A DNA stretch of 50,519 bases from Clostridia bacterium (GCA_017517815.1 JAFWYA010000045.1:1-50519), one strand, 5' to 3'; counted from the first letter of the stretch, positions 8,460-17,349 are shown. Translations and numbers: made by a program. The notes: a model not told the origin generated them from the sequence alone.

Positions 8460-10526
8460 TTACTTGGTCAGCTCAGCATAGTACTGGGTCAGACGATCCC
8501 ATGCACGCTGCTTGAGGGCCAGATACTGCGCGCCGCCCATGGTGCCGGCAACGTACTCAGCGGATTCCTCGGCGCTGGACATGCCTTCCACGGCGTAGCC
8601 GTTCACGATCTGGTCGATGAACAGGTTCTGGCCGCCCTTGTTCTCGCCGAACTTGTTGGTGTTCAGGTCGGCGTATTCGTTGATCATGTTGTTTTCAACG
8701 GTGGTGTTGGGCAGCACGGTGGGGATGGAGGTGTACCAGGGATTCTCAGTCACAGCCAGTTCGGGATGCTTGATGGTGCCCAGACCGATAGCAGTGGAGA
8801 TCTTGCCGGCGCCTTCCTTGCCGACTTCGTGAGTGCACTGATACTCGAAAGCCTGGCTCTTGGCAAAGGACAGGGTGGAACCCAGGAACTGACGGGCATA
8901 GTTTGTGTAGTTGCCGGAGGCCTTCTCCCACAGCTCGGCGTAGGTGGCGTCGGCGATCACGGGCATTTCAGCGCCGTTGAAGTTGAAGGTGACGTAGGAG
9001 CCGTCGTCGTTCTTCTTGATGAAGGCGTCGGGGCCGTAGCTCATGAGGATCTGGCCTTCGGGGCTGTAGGCGTAGTCGATCAAAGCCAGAGCAGCTTCGA
9101 GCTTTTCAGGGCTGCCTTCGGTGCCGGCAACGGAGATGCCCCAGCCGTCGACCTTAACAGAGCGCCAGGACTCGGTAAAGCGCATGTACACGCCGTCCTC
9201 AGAAGTACCGTCGAACCAGCGGGCAACGGGAACCATGACGGCCATGTACTTTTCGCCCTCGCCCAGTACGGTGGCATTGTACACAGTCTGGGTCTGGTTG
9301 TAGTCGTAGTGCATGAAGCCCAGGTCGTTCTGCAGATAGGTCTTGGTGGATTCTTCAGAGGTCTCCAGGAAAGCCTTGGAGATCAGGCCTTCAAGAGCCA
9401 TGTTGTGCAGCTTTTCCATGGCGGCATAGGCTTCGGCGTCCTGACGGGCGTCACGCAGCTTGCCTTCAGAGTCGATCCACAGAGAATCCTGACGGGATTC
9501 CAGACCACGCACACCGAACAGCACGCCGGCAAAGCGCTTCATGTCAACGCGGCGCTGGTTATTGTTGTCCTCGCGGCTGAACAGGCCCTGTACGGAGTCG
9601 GTGCCGTTGAGGGTCTGGGGGTTGGCGACCACGCAGCGCAGCAGGGCGACGAGCTCGTCAGCATCCCAGGCAGCGTTCTGGCCGATGAACAGGTTGGAAC
9701 GCTTGGTGCCGTAGTAGCCGGCGTATGCGGTGTCGATGTAGGCACGCAGCATGTTGACGGCAGCAACGCCATCCAGTTCGCCAGCGGCATTCATCTTGGC
9801 AACGATATTGCCGGCAGCGTCGTAATTCTTGGTCACGGTTTCCACGGCAGTGCCTTCGGCGTTGACAACGTCAACAGTCACAGAACCGGCGGTGGGCATG
9901 TAGGGCTCGTACACGGGAGCAGCCAGCTTGTTAGAGGCTTCGGCAGCAAATTCTCCTTCGCCGTCCAGCAGCTTCTGTACCCAGTCAGCACGCATCAGAG
10001 GCATGCGCTCGATGTCGTTAACGCCGTCGAAGTAGGGGGAGAAGTAGATGGCGCCATTGGAGGTGTTGCCGGTGATGGACAGGCGCACGATGGGGTTGGC
10101 CTCCAGATAGGCCTTGAAGTTGGGCATCTTGTCGAGGTAGGCGCCGATGTTGACGATGCTGCCAGCCTCGCCGTACTCAGTCAGCTTGGCGGCGGTGCCG
10201 CTGACCATGTCCACTTCGTTGAGACGGTCCTTCCAGAACTCGAATTCCTTGGTGGCATTGTTGCCCTGGTACAGGTTTTCAAAAGTAACGCCAAGCACTT
10301 CCTGAACCTTCACCCAGGTAGGCTTGAGGTCGCCGGCATGGTAGGTGTTGCCGTCGGCCAGAGTCACGCCGGAACCTGCAACTTCAGCGTCGAAGAACAG
10401 GCCGGTTTTGGTGCTGTTGTAGCCGGTAGCCATGCGGAGCACAACGCCCTCAGCAGAAGCAGAGACGGCACACAGGGAGAGAATCATGGTCAAAGCCAGG
10501 ATCCAGGAGACAATACGTTTGGTCAT
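8460..10526 (-). CDS. Extracellular solute-binding protein of carbohydrate ABC importer (large, LplA/YtcQ type)
   Basis: The ATG at 10526 is chosen because AAAGGA lies 9 bases upstream, giving 688 residues. The signal peptide is MTKRIVSWILALTMILSLC with a likely signal-peptidase-I site after AVSASA. There is no lipobox (Leu, not Gly/Ala/Ser, precedes the Cys), which is unusual for a monoderm binding protein. The mature part resembles the large binding proteins paired with LplB/LplC permeases but is longer than the roughly 500-residue B. subtilis relatives. It includes PEKLEAALALIDYAYSPEGQ, the hinge-region helix shared by these proteins. It would capture pectin oligosaccharides outside the cell and deliver them to the adjacent permeases; the ligand is inferred from the linked enzymes. 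Confidence 0.9.
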   Translation of the reverse strand: MTKRIVSWILALTMILSLCAVSASAEGVVLRMATGYNSTKTGLFFDAEVAGSGVTLADGNTYHAGDLKPTWVKVQEVLGVTFENLYQGNNATKEFEFWKDRLNEVDMVSGTAAKLTEYGEAGSIVNIGAYLDKMPNFKAYLEANPIVRLSITGNTSNGAIYFSPYFDGVNDIERMPLMRADWVQKLLDGEGEFAAEASNKLAAPVYEPYMPTAGSVTVDVVNAEGTAVETVTKNYDAAGNIVAKMNAAGELDGVAAVNMLRAYIDTAYAGYYGTKRSNLFIGQNAAWDADELVALLRCVVANPQTLNGTDSVQGLFSREDNNNQRRVDMKRFAGVLFGVRGLESRQDSLWIDSEGKLRDARQDAEAYAAMEKLHNMALEGLISKAFLETSEESTKTYLQNDLGFMHYDYNQTQTVYNATVLGEGEKYMAVMVPVARWFDGTSEDGVYMRFTESWRSVKVDGWGISVAGTEGSPEKLEAALALIDYAYSPEGQILMSYGPDAFIKKNDDGSYVTFNFNGAEMPVIADATYAELWEKASGNYTNYARQFLGSTLSFAKSQAFEYQCTHEVGKEGAGKISTAIGLGTIKHPELAVTENPWYTSIPTVLPNTTVENNMINEYADLNTNKFGENKGGQNLFIDQIVNGYAVEGMSSAEESAEYVAGTMGGAQYLALKQRAWDRLTQYYAELTK

Positions 10527-10587
10527 CACGGTCATTCCTTTCATGGTCTTTTTTTATCTGTTCACCGGAATCCTCCGGGAAGATACG

Positions 10588-11478
10588 TTATTCCTTCACA
10601 CCGCCGGCGTTGACGCCCTTGGCAAAGTACTTCTGGATGAAGGGATAAATGATAAGAATGGGCACGATGGAGCACACGATCAAAGCATAGATGACGGAAT
10701 CGGATGAGAAGATCTCATTCCAGCCGGCCATGGCTTCCGGATCCATGTATTCCTCAAGCCTGAGACGAATGAACACCTGCAGCGGATGCTCGTTGGAGTT
10801 TGAGATCATCTGCCTGGCCCAGAAGTAACCATTCCATCGGGAAATAGCGAAGAACAGGGCAACAGTGGCAATGGTGGACTTGCACATGGGAATGTAGACC
10901 TTCCCCAGCACCTGAAACTCTGTTGCGCCGTCCACGATGGCAGCCTCTTCGATTTCGCCGGGCACACCTTCAAACGCGTTGCGCAGCAGGATGATGTTCA
11001 TGGCGGCCATACCCATGGCGATAACCACCAGCCATTTGTCATCCTTGATGCCTACGGCGTTGAATACTGCCTTTGTATCCAGATAGTTCAGATACTGGGG
11101 TACGATGCCGGCAGAAAACAACATGGTGAAAACCAGGAAGAAATTAAAAAAACGACGGAAGAGAAGCCTTTTCTTGGAAAGGGCATAAGCGCCCAGAATG
11201 GCCACAAACAGTGCCCACACCGTGCCATAGAAGGTGAGGAACAGCGTGTTGGAATATGCGTTCCAGAACATGTTATCATGGAACATGCGCCCAAAGGCTT
11301 CAAACTGAATATCCTTGGGGAAGAGCACCACCTTGCCGTAATCGACTGCATTGCCTCCGCTGATGGAGGCAGAAACGGCATATACAAACGGATACAGACA
11401 GGCAAGGGCGAAGATGGACAAAAGCGTATAGCTGATGACCTTAAAGATCATTTCCGACGTTTCGAGCTTTCTTTTCAT
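10588..11478 (-). CDS. Carbohydrate ABC transporter permease, LplC/YtcP type
   Basis: This 296-residue protein has six predicted membrane helices. The cytoplasmic EAA-type loop reads EIEEAAIVDGATEFQVLGKV, with the conserved Gly, which docks onto the ATPase. The N-terminus (ISYTLLSIFALACLYPFVYAVSASIS) and the C-terminal PFIQKYFAKGVNAGGVKE are diagnostic of the CUT1 LplC/YtcP subfamily. It forms the membrane channel with the LplB-type partner encoded immediately upstream (14-bp gap). The start at 11478 follows GAGGT. Substrates of this subfamily include rhamnogalacturonan and galacturonan oligomers; here the operon enzymes point to oligogalacturonides. Confidence 0.93.
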   Translation of the reverse strand: MKRKLETSEMIFKVISYTLLSIFALACLYPFVYAVSASISGGNAVDYGKVVLFPKDIQFEAFGRMFHDNMFWNAYSNTLFLTFYGTVWALFVAILGAYALSKKRLLFRRFFNFFLVFTMLFSAGIVPQYLNYLDTKAVFNAVGIKDDKWLVVIAMGMAAMNIILLRNAFEGVPGEIEEAAIVDGATEFQVLGKVYIPMCKSTIATVALFFAISRWNGYFWARQMISNSNEHPLQVFIRLRLEEYMDPEAMAGWNEIFSSDSVIYALIVCSIVPILIIYPFIQKYFAKGVNAGGVKE

Positions 11479-11491
11479 GGCTTTTACCTCG

Positions 11492-12544
11492 TTAGTACAG
11501 CGATGTGTCGGACGCCTTGCGCGCGATGGTATTGGCGCTGATCACAAGCAGCATGCCAATGACGTTATTCATCATTTCGGCTGCGGCTGCAAGCCCCTTT
11601 TGCGTACCTGCCAGACCATAACGCTGGGCAAAGGTGGATACAACGTCCGCTGTTACATAGGTATTGGTATTGTAAAGAAGAAGCACTTTTTCATAGCCGA
11701 TGTTGAGCAGCGAGCCAATGCGGGTGATCAGCATGATGACGATCGTGGACAGAATGCTGGGCAGCACCACATAACGCATCTGAGCCATTTTGCCGGCACC
11801 ATCGATCTGGGCAGCTTCATAACTGGTGGGGGCAATAGCGATGATGGCTGCAAAATAGACGATGCTGTCGTAGCCTGCACCCTCCCAGATGCCGGAAATC
11901 TGGTAAATGGAACGGAAGAAATCCGGGTTGTTCAGCAGACCGGCATGCGCCGTTTCAGTGGAGATCAGCCCGAGCGATGCAAGCGCCTGGCTGATGATGC
12001 CCATGCCGGATGTGAGAGAACCCTGCTTGACCAGCATGGTGACCAGCGAGGTCATAACGACTGTGGACATGAATTTGGGCAGATAGGTGAGTACCTGACA
12101 GGTGCTGCGCACCAGATTGGAGCGGATTTCATTGAAGAACAGCGCCAGAATGATAGGCGTGGGAAACCCAAAGCAAAGGCCATAGAAGCTGAGCAGGAAG
12201 GTGTTTCTGAGCGCACGCCAGAATTCGGCGGACATGGTATCTCCGCCGACAAGCAGACGCTTGAAATAGGAAAAGCCGCAGAACAGCTGATCGGCAACCG
12301 GTTTTACCTCGTCAGGTACTTTGAAACAGCCAAGCAGTTCGTACATGGGCAGATAGCGCCAGAACAGGAAAACCAACAGCATCGGCACAAGCATTGCATA
12401 CAGCCGCCAGTCCTTCATAACTGTCATGCCTACGTGACGCCATGTGTGCTTTTCTACATCGTCGCGAACCGCCTGTTCAGGATTCTCCCTGTAAACGCCT
12501 GCAGCCTCGTCATAAATCAGGTAATCTGCAGCTTTTGACATCAT
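11492..12544 (-). CDS. Carbohydrate ABC transporter permease, LplB/YteP type
   Basis: A 350-residue CUT1 permease. After about 60 polar residues come six helices, starting with MLVPMLLVFLFWRYLPMYE, the usual LplB N-terminal signature. The EAA loop is SYEAAQIDGAGKMAQMRYV. The first ATG (12544) overlaps the stop of the upstream small membrane-protein gene by 4 nt, and AAAGGGGGA is the ribosome site. It partners the LplC-type permease. The N-terminal cytoplasmic extension (DEAAGVYRENPEQAVRDDVEKH) is longer than in typical LplB proteins and might contact accessory subunits. Confidence 0.92.
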   Translation of the reverse strand: MMSKAADYLIYDEAAGVYRENPEQAVRDDVEKHTWRHVGMTVMKDWRLYAMLVPMLLVFLFWRYLPMYELLGCFKVPDEVKPVADQLFCGFSYFKRLLVGGDTMSAEFWRALRNTFLLSFYGLCFGFPTPIILALFFNEIRSNLVRSTCQVLTYLPKFMSTVVMTSLVTMLVKQGSLTSGMGIISQALASLGLISTETAHAGLLNNPDFFRSIYQISGIWEGAGYDSIVYFAAIIAIAPTSYEAAQIDGAGKMAQMRYVVLPSILSTIVIMLITRIGSLLNIGYEKVLLLYNTNTYVTADVVSTFAQRYGLAGTQKGLAAAAEMMNNVIGMLLVISANTIARKASDTSLY

Positions 12545-13128
12545 GGGTTCATCCCCCTTTCCTGTTCGGTTTCTTTTCGAATACGGGCCAGATAATGCTG
12601 CTGATCTTCAAGGATGCCGTCCAGTCTGCGGGCGATCCACACGAGCAGCACACAGAAAAATACGGAAAGCGCGTCAGTGGTGAAAAAGGCGGCTGCAACA
12701 GATGGGGAAGTACCCAGAGCCAAAGCTATGAGAAAACGCCCAGCCTGCATGAGGATTCCGACAGCCAGACCGTAGAGCATGCATAGCAATACGTCGCTGC
12801 GCAGGCGTTTCCAGCCTGTATTTCTGATAATGGGCAGCAGAGCCAGAAGAGTCATGGAACCCAGGCAGTAGATTAGGTATTGAATAGGCAAAGCGCCTGA
12901 AAGCATGCAAAACACTACAGAACCAGCAAATGCCGGCAACGCAGCAAATACACCCCACCGAACCATTACGATACCTGAGACAGCTGGAATCACCGAAAGC
13001 GTATATGCCTCATAGGGAAACCAGAGCCGTGCCCCCAGGACAATGAGAGCTTCGCACAGACACAGCAGGCTCGTCCAAAATAACAGATCCAGGGTCCGAT
13101 ACTGCCGGAATGTAATGGAGCGTCGCAT
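12541..13128 (-). CDS. Unknown multi-pass membrane protein, first gene of pectin transporter operon (M1)
   Basis: A 195-residue protein with about six hydrophobic segments filling residues 12-165, then a short charged tail (RRLDGILEDQQHYLARIRKETEQERG) that may form a cytoplasmic helix. The layout recalls an S-component of an ECF-type transporter or a small permease-like protein, but I see no diagnostic motif. The ATG at 13128 has a perfect AAGGAGG site. Its stop overlaps the LplB-type permease start, so the two are translationally coupled. As first gene of the operon it is unlikely to be a passenger. Function unknown. Confidence 0.82.
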   Translation of the reverse strand: MRRSITFRQYRTLDLLFWTSLLCLCEALIVLGARLWFPYEAYTLSVIPAVSGIVMVRWGVFAALPAFAGSVVFCMLSGALPIQYLIYCLGSMTLLALLPIIRNTGWKRLRSDVLLCMLYGLAVGILMQAGRFLIALALGTSPSVAAAFFTTDALSVFFCVLLVWIARRLDGILEDQQHYLARIRKETEQERGMNP

Positions 13129-13356
13129 CTGTTTCCTCCTTGCAGATATGGAAGCATGCGTTTGATGTTTGAGTTGGATGATGTGTTAAATTAACAGCCG
13201 TTTTATCAATTCTTATTGTACATGTCATTGCCTGAAGGGTTAATAAACAAAATGGATGATTATATGTACAAAATCGACTTTTTGATATTAGCAAGGGACG
13301 CAATAGCAGGAAGTGTGATATAACGGTAGCAGCAACTGAAAAGAAAGGTGATGCCA
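13129..13356. promoter_or_regulatory. Divergent control region between the transporter operon and pectin esterase gene
   Basis: An AT-rich 228-bp gap. On the minus strand a TATAAT box (13259-13264, read in reverse) lacks a clear -35, as expected of an activator-dependent promoter. Dyads present are TGTTAAATTAACA (13184-13196, perfect) and the inverted pair TTGTACAT (13216-13223) and ATGTACAA (13264-13271). On the plus strand, TGTACA at 13265-13270 followed by AAATCGACTTTTTGATA and TTAGCA resembles the AraC promoter block at 1401-1430. These are candidate AraC-regulator sites; assignment is inference. Confidence 0.5.
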
Positions 13357-14214
13357 ATGAAGAAAACCGTTTTGAGACCGGAAGACAATTTGCAAAAGGC
13401 GCTGGCTAATGCGCAAAAAGGCGATATAATCCACCTGAAAGCGGGCATTTACCGTCAAAAGGTTCTTTTGCGTACTGACGGCATTGTGCTGGAAGGGGAA
13501 GGTGCACAGCAAACCGCCATCGTTTGGGATGACTATGCACTGAAAAAAGACGAAAATGGCGTGGAGTATAACACTTTTCGCACATGGACAATGGCGGTAT
13601 GCGCAGATAGTGTTTGTATGAGGGAACTGGCGATTATCAATGATGCGCTTCAACCTGAAAAGAAGGGACAGGCAGTAGCGCTTTCTGTTTTGGGTGATGA
13701 TTTTCGGATGGAAAACTGCCGTTTATCCTCTATGCAGGATACGCTGTTTGCAGGTCCGCTGCCGGCTGATCTGATCGAGCGATATGACGGCTTTCTGATG
13801 GATGAACTGCGCATGTCCGGCCCGTTCGTCCATAAATATATCCGCTGCCTGATTGAAGGATCAGTTGATTTTATTTTTGGGTGTGCTGATGCATTGTTTG
13901 ACGAATGCGAGATACGGTCTGTGCATGATATACGCAAGGTTGGTTATGTAGCTGCACCTGCTCATGCAGCAGAGCAGCAAAGGGGATTTCTGTTCCGCAA
14001 ATGCCGTTTTACCTGTGACGAACACGTCCCTGAAGAAAGCGTTTATCTGGCCAGACCATGGCGCGACTTTGGTTTTGCACAGTTTGAAGACTGCAGCTAT
14101 CAGCGGCATATTGCTAAGGACGGTTTTGACAAATGGAATGATACGCACCGTGACAAAACAGCCCGTTTTTATGAAAAACCACCCATTCCAGGACGGGTGG
14201 AATGGGTGCGATGA
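13357..14214 (+). CDS. CE8 pectin methylesterase (intracellular type)
   Basis: The start at 13357 is chosen 8 bases after AGAAAGG; upstream GTG/ATG codons fall in the ribosome site. The 285-residue beta-helix protein has the family CE8 active site: Gln127-Asp128 (MQDTLF), Asp171 (EGSVDFIFG), Arg233 and Trp235 (LARPWRDF). It de-esterifies methylated galacturonan, releasing methanol. The distance between the two catalytic Asp residues (43) is about 20 residues longer than in Erwinia PemA (21, from memory), so the intervening loop (PLPADLIERYDGF...) is expanded. There is no signal peptide, indicating action on imported methylated oligomers. It is divergent from the transporter operon and abuts the convergent isomerase gene with no gap. 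Confidence 0.92.
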   Translation: MKKTVLRPEDNLQKALANAQKGDIIHLKAGIYRQKVLLRTDGIVLEGEGAQQTAIVWDDYALKKDENGVEYNTFRTWTMAVCADSVCMRELAIINDALQPEKKGQAVALSVLGDDFRMENCRLSSMQDTLFAGPLPADLIERYDGFLMDELRMSGPFVHKYIRCLIEGSVDFIFGCADALFDECEIRSVHDIRKVGYVAAPAHAAEQQRGFLFRKCRFTCDEHVPEESVYLARPWRDFGFAQFEDCSYQRHIAKDGFDKWNDTHRDKTARFYEKPPIPGRVEWVR

Positions 14215-15075
14215 TTATGAATGGGTTATGCAGAGCATTTCGATAAATTGTCTGGCTTCGACAGCATTTTCATTGCAGGTGTTTTCAAGTGTTGCCTGAA
14301 TATAGGGCTTTTGGCTGACGAGATTGCGAATCAACGGGTGGAAATCCATCTCGCCCTTTCCGGCGGCTGTGTACTGCAGCTCGCCTTTTTGAATGGTGTA
14401 ATCCTTCAGGTGCACAGCAGCAATACGATCACACAGCAAATCAAGTGTTTCGCTGATCACCTGATCGCGCCGGTCGATATTGTCCATGCAAAGCAGATTG
14501 ACGGGGTCGAAAATGATTCGCAAATTGGGACTGGCGATACTGCGGATCACCCTCAGGGCACGCTGCGCATCAAAAACAATATGTTTCCATACTGGCTCGA
14601 TGGCGACATTCACGCCGTAATGCTCTGCACAGGCGACTACATCCGCCAGATTACGAATAAAGGTCTGCAGCGCCTCTTCTGAATGCGTGTTGCGGTCGCT
14701 TTTATACTCAGAATTGGGTGCGCCCGTTTCTGTGCCTACCATGCCCATTCCGGCCAGCGCCGCTACACGGATGGAACCGAAATAACGTTCTTTGAACAGA
14801 GCAAGCCTTTCGACATCTGGATCTGCCAGATTCATATAGCATCCCAGAACGGCAACATCCAGTTCGTTTCGGGCAAAGACGTTTCTAAAATAATGTGCAA
14901 GGCCCTCATGAAAAGCGGGGCCGTCGAAGGTGATGCCTTTCATCACTTTCTGAGGCGCCAGATGAACACAGCAGAAACCTTCTTCTCTTGCTTTAGCGGC
15001 CCGTTCTTCAAGGGTTTGTTTCTGCACAGGAGCATGAGTGTTGACGTCGTGAAGGCGAATGCCGATCTGCAGCAT
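14215..15075 (-). CDS. Sugar phosphate isomerase/epimerase-like TIM-barrel protein
   Basis: A 286-residue AP-endonuclease-2/xylose-isomerase-like barrel. The metal and substrate residues sit at strand ends: VAIEPVW (Glu), RIIFDPVNLL (Asp), VHLKDYT (His) and ATLENTC (Glu). Such proteins isomerise or epimerise keto- and aldo-sugars in the cytoplasm. It follows AAAGGAA at its start and is convergent with CE8; it lies 111 bp after GH39 on the same strand and is probably co-transcribed with it. Its substrate is probably a pentose or uronate released by the locus, but sequence alone does not say which. Confidence 0.85.
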   Translation of the reverse strand: MLQIGIRLHDVNTHAPVQKQTLEERAAKAREEGFCCVHLAPQKVMKGITFDGPAFHEGLAHYFRNVFARNELDVAVLGCYMNLADPDVERLALFKERYFGSIRVAALAGMGMVGTETGAPNSEYKSDRNTHSEEALQTFIRNLADVVACAEHYGVNVAIEPVWKHIVFDAQRALRVIRSIASPNLRIIFDPVNLLCMDNIDRRDQVISETLDLLCDRIAAVHLKDYTIQKGELQYTAAGKGEMDFHPLIRNLVSQKPYIQATLENTCNENAVEARQFIEMLCITHS

Positions 15076-15186
15076 AAGTTTTTCCTTTCTGCGCGGCTCC
15101 CATGAGGAATTTCTTGTGGAGACCGCGGAATTACCGGTTTGATAGCAAAGATTCGCCGTAATAAAGAAATTTTCCTTTTGAATGGT

Positions 15187-16755
15187 TTACTCGGCGCACT
15201 CCTTTACCATCAGCAGATTCCATGGTTCAAGCATAATATCTACAGTCAATACACCCAGTTCATCGGCCTGTACCGTTTGTCTGTATGTTGCAAGTGCAGC
15301 CCGGCGCAATTCTTCGGTCTGAAGGCGGTCTGGGGGTTCGGGGCTACCCATCTTACGCCAGGCCTCCAGCGCCCAGCCGTGCTCGCGGCTCAGGCATTCC
15401 AGTTGAAAACGCTGATGCGGCCTAAGGCCTGTTAGCTGGAAATAGATTCTGCAGGCTTCACCCTGCTGAAGTTCGGCCTCAGCCTTGCTGACATCTGGCC
15501 AAAGCGACATGCTGACAGTACCCGTAACAGGGTAATTCCATGCTATGGCGTTCAGACCGTCCTGCCCTCTTGTCAGGAACAGATGGTCGTCCCGGTACAG
15601 GCATTCGTCACCCAGCGAAGCCAGCATGCGATAGGCATGAAACCCTGGTTTGACGATTCCCTGATAGTTGATTAATCCGAAACCACCGTGAAAAATACTT
15701 GCACCCGCGCCAAGTTCTTCAAACACATCTGTAAACACCCAGTAGGAGAGGGAATTCGTCAGTCCTATACAGTCGAGATTGGATTTGACGATAAACGCCG
15801 CTTCCTGCAGATAGTCATGCGTGCAGTCGCGTGAAGATGGGCTGGAGGACCATTCTGTCAGATGAATCTCGGCATGGGGATAGTGGCTGCTGCGGACGGC
15901 ATCGCGCAGCCATGTCAGGTCTTTGACAAGGGCATCTATGCCGCGCGATCGCCCGGAAATGTGGCCGGTTGTATCCAGTGCAAAGTCTGTGGGATAGGGG
16001 TGGGTGGATACAAAGTCTACCGGCAGATCCTGCTGATGACAATAATCTAAAAATGCTTCAATCCACACACCGTGCCACTGCAGACTATCCAGATCTTCTG
16101 TCTGGTGGGTCAGATGACAGCTCATGTCTTCTCTTTCACCATCAAAGCGTGCATCCGGCACGAAATTGCTTGTGGCGGGCCCTCCCACCCGAAAGGCTGG
16201 ATCAATCGCCTTTATGGTGCGGGCAGTATGCTTATACAGCTCAAAATACTGGCTGCGCGTTCCATCCCAGAATCCGTCCAGATTGGGCTCGTTCCACACT
16301 TCAAAGTACCACTGGCGGACCTCTTCGCTGCCGTAGCGTTCGATCCAGTGACGCACCAGACGGTTGATCAGCGCGCACCATCCATCCCATTGTGCAGGGG
16401 GCGTTACATTGGCCTTCCACCAGAATTGGGTCGCGGTTCCACCTTTCAGACAGTCAGGAAAGAAACCGAGCTCCACAAACGGGCGGATGTTCTTTTCAAG
16501 CATGCGGTCAAACAGTTCATCCACATACTGAAAGTTGTATATCCAGTTTCCGGCCGAGTCCTGATGCAGAACAAACATATCGTCATGGAGAAGACCATGA
16601 AAACGAAGATATCGGAAGCCGATATGCTTTTGAACCAGATCCAGATGCTCCTGAAAAGCTGCGCGCAGGCCTTCACCGGCACGCCCTGCGCCCACACAGG
16701 TGTGCCAGTGGGGGACATAGTGCTCACCCTGCTTACGACTGTCAATGCTTATCAT
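15187..16755 (-). CDS. GH39 glycoside hydrolase (beta-xylosidase/arabinosidase-like)
   Basis: A 522-residue clan GH-A (beta/alpha)8 enzyme followed by a beta-sandwich. The acid/base Glu156 lies in FEVWNEPNLDGFW and the nucleophile Glu301 in HLTEWSSS, both standard for GH39 xylosidases. It has no signal peptide. It would release xylose, arabinose or another side-chain sugar from oligosaccharides in the cytoplasm, consistent with removing pectin or xylogalacturonan decorations. The start ATG at 16755 follows AGGAGGAAAC. The upstream 594 bp holds its likely promoter. Activity within GH39 is varied, so the exact substrate is open. Confidence 0.9.
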   Translation of the reverse strand: MISIDSRKQGEHYVPHWHTCVGAGRAGEGLRAAFQEHLDLVQKHIGFRYLRFHGLLHDDMFVLHQDSAGNWIYNFQYVDELFDRMLEKNIRPFVELGFFPDCLKGGTATQFWWKANVTPPAQWDGWCALINRLVRHWIERYGSEEVRQWYFEVWNEPNLDGFWDGTRSQYFELYKHTARTIKAIDPAFRVGGPATSNFVPDARFDGEREDMSCHLTHQTEDLDSLQWHGVWIEAFLDYCHQQDLPVDFVSTHPYPTDFALDTTGHISGRSRGIDALVKDLTWLRDAVRSSHYPHAEIHLTEWSSSPSSRDCTHDYLQEAAFIVKSNLDCIGLTNSLSYWVFTDVFEELGAGASIFHGGFGLINYQGIVKPGFHAYRMLASLGDECLYRDDHLFLTRGQDGLNAIAWNYPVTGTVSMSLWPDVSKAEAELQQGEACRIYFQLTGLRPHQRFQLECLSREHGWALEAWRKMGSPEPPDRLQTEELRRAALATYRQTVQADELGVLTVDIMLEPWNLLMVKECAE

Positions 16756-17349
16756 ATGTTTCCTCCTGTCACTTTCGGGTGATTAATGAAACAGCTTTCT
16801 CTTTCATATGCGGGAAAATCACGGCCCAAAGGGCAGCAAATGCCGGGCATCAGATGTCAGCCGCTGGAACAATGTTATCTGATAACAATATACGGCTGAT
16901 CGTCGTTGGATACCATAAATGTTGCAGCGGAGGGAAGATGATTGTACATAACCGTGAAATATCCTCCCGTATGCTGCTGAAGGATAGCTTCGCCCGACGG
17001 TTTCAGAATATATCGAGGTTGATTTATATGATTATGCTATCATTTTGTTCAATTAAAATCAAGAAAATAAAATAAGAGCGGAAAAACATATTTTTCATAG
17101 ACGCATGCGGACCGTTTTTCGGGACTATTAAAGAAAAAAATTTTCTCTTTGATGTATAGATGGTTTCTTTGTGTATGTTTATTACTACATATTCACTGAA
17201 AATGCCTGAAACAATCCAGTCAAAAAATTTATATCTCGATTTACAAATTCTTACATGAGTGATATTATAATACACTGGATTTATTATTGCATTTTGCAGT
17301 AAAAACCATATGATATACATATTTTTGAATGTAGGGTGGAAAAACCGAG
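16756..17349. promoter_or_regulatory. Intergenic region between GH39 and the giant surface protein
   Basis: 594 bp without a convincing gene. The part nearest the giant gene (17020-17340) is very AT-rich. On the minus strand, an A/T-rich stretch around 17020-17065 offers loosely matched promoter boxes for GH39. A TTGTACAT word (16942-16949), also found twice before the transporter operon, lies about 190 bp upstream of GH39. GTAGGGTGGA at 17331-17340 is the ribosome site for the giant gene. No RNA gene was recognised. Confidence 0.4.

Noticed and set aside
8766..10613. 615-codon plus-strand open frame opposite the solute-binding protein
   Set aside because: Low-complexity Gly/Val/His-rich product with no ribosome site; it mirrors the codon bias of the real gene on the other strand.
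13184..13196. TGTTAAATTAACA considered as a Rex operator
   Set aside because: The half-sites match but the spacer is 1 nt instead of 4, so it does not fit the Rex consensus; kept only as an unassigned dyad.
16392..17075. 227-codon plus-strand frame entering the GH39-surface protein gap
   Set aside because: Most of it is antisense to GH39, and the remaining part has no family likeness or ribosome site.
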